Positions 5,225 to 5,491 of a stretch of 5,491 nt of DNA are shown piece after piece; the stretch's first letter is position 1, and every line of letters begins with the position of its first letter. The stretch is taken from the NCBI GenBank assembly GCA_030728545.1, contig JANQZQ010000060.1:1-5491 (forward strand), written 5' to 3'. This DNA is from Ilumatobacteraceae bacterium. Its GTDB lineage: Bacteria > Actinomycetota > Acidimicrobiia > Acidimicrobiales > Ilumatobacteraceae. The notes beneath the pieces are model-generated. The model worked only from the letters and a program-made list of their open reading frames with translations. It was not told the DNA's origin and ran no database searches. The translations under genes were made by a program, and so were the position numbers.

Positions 5225-5491
5225 TGATGTTTGCTGCGTCTGAAGTGCTGGCCCCATTGCGTGGCGGGTGGTTCCTCGAGAACGCCTGGCTCGCGCCGGT
5301 GGTGCCCACCATTGGGTTTGCACTCATCGTGTTGATCGGCAAGCGGCTGCCGAAAAAGGGCAGCGAAATTGGTGTGTTGTCGATGCTTGTCAGCCTGGTG
5401 TTGGCAAGCGGTGCGGCTTGGCAGTGGATTCAGCGAGTTGGCGCAGCCAATGAAGAGCAGTTTGTCGCCCCAGTGGTGCGTACCTGGACAT
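5224..5491 (+). CDS. nuoL: NADH-quinone oxidoreductase subunit L, N-terminus (NuoL, partial)
   Basis: An open frame starts at ATG 5224 (overlapping the nuoK stop by one base) or ATG 5227 and runs off the right edge without a stop, giving 89 residues of an antiporter-like subunit normally about 600 long. The visible part has two hydrophobic helices, about 21-39 (AWLAPVVPTIGFALIVLIG) and 48-68, joined by the basic loop KRLPKKG, and ends with PVVRTWT. This is the usual NuoL N-terminus: two helices before the hairpin that precedes the transporter core. GGGG (5217-5220) is a poor ribosome binding site, so reinitiation after nuoK is likely. Position after nuoK supports the call; the proton-channel residues lie outside the window. 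NuoM-like or Mrp-type proteins are the alternatives but fit the order less well. Confidence 0.88.
   Translation, partial: MMFAASEVLAPLRGGWFLENAWLAPVVPTIGFALIVLIGKRLPKKGSEIGVLSMLVSLVLASGAAWQWIQRVGAANEEQFVAPVVRTWT

Overview
The window is a contiguous stretch of a respiratory complex I (NDH-1) operon. Every confident gene lies on the + strand, and the genes are packed end to end: nuoA, nuoB, nuoC, nuoD, nuoH, nuoI, nuoJ, nuoK and the start of nuoL. Before nuoA there is only the 3' tail of an unidentified upstream gene. I see no tRNA, rRNA, mobile element, CRISPR array or transcription terminator.

The DNA is moderately GC-rich, with GTG and TTG as probable start codons in places. The proteins most resemble, from memory, those of Actinomycetota. 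The NuoC tail (KPWPGIVDVEPLPG) suggests Acidimicrobiia or relatives. NuoB and NuoI resemble the second, EFG-less nuo cluster of Streptomyces. The taxonomic call is inference; no search was run.

Layout: 1-113 is the end of an upstream ORF. 127-501 is nuoA, 492-1043 nuoB and about 1027-1671 nuoC. 1668-2852 is nuoD, 2849-3904 nuoH, 3905-4390 nuoI and 4395-4907 nuoJ. 4925-5224 is nuoK and 5224-5491 the N-terminus of nuoL. Neighbours overlap by 1-17 bp or are 0-17 bp apart, so translation is probably coupled along one polycistronic mRNA. NuoB, C, D and I form the peripheral Q module carrying clusters N2, N6a and N6b. NuoA, H, J, K and L belong to the proton-pumping membrane arm; nuoM and nuoN presumably follow beyond the window.

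Two things stand out. First, nuoD runs straight into nuoH with a 4-bp overlap, so nuoE, nuoF and nuoG (the NADH-oxidising module) are absent from their usual place; the electron donor may be something other than NADH. Second, the quinone chamber is altered in two subunits. In NuoD the catalytic Tyr is Trp and the Asp that pairs with the catalytic His is Gln. In NuoH several charged residues of the Q site and E-channel are replaced by neutral ones. Together these point to a divergent complex I of unknown donor and possibly unusual quinone chemistry.
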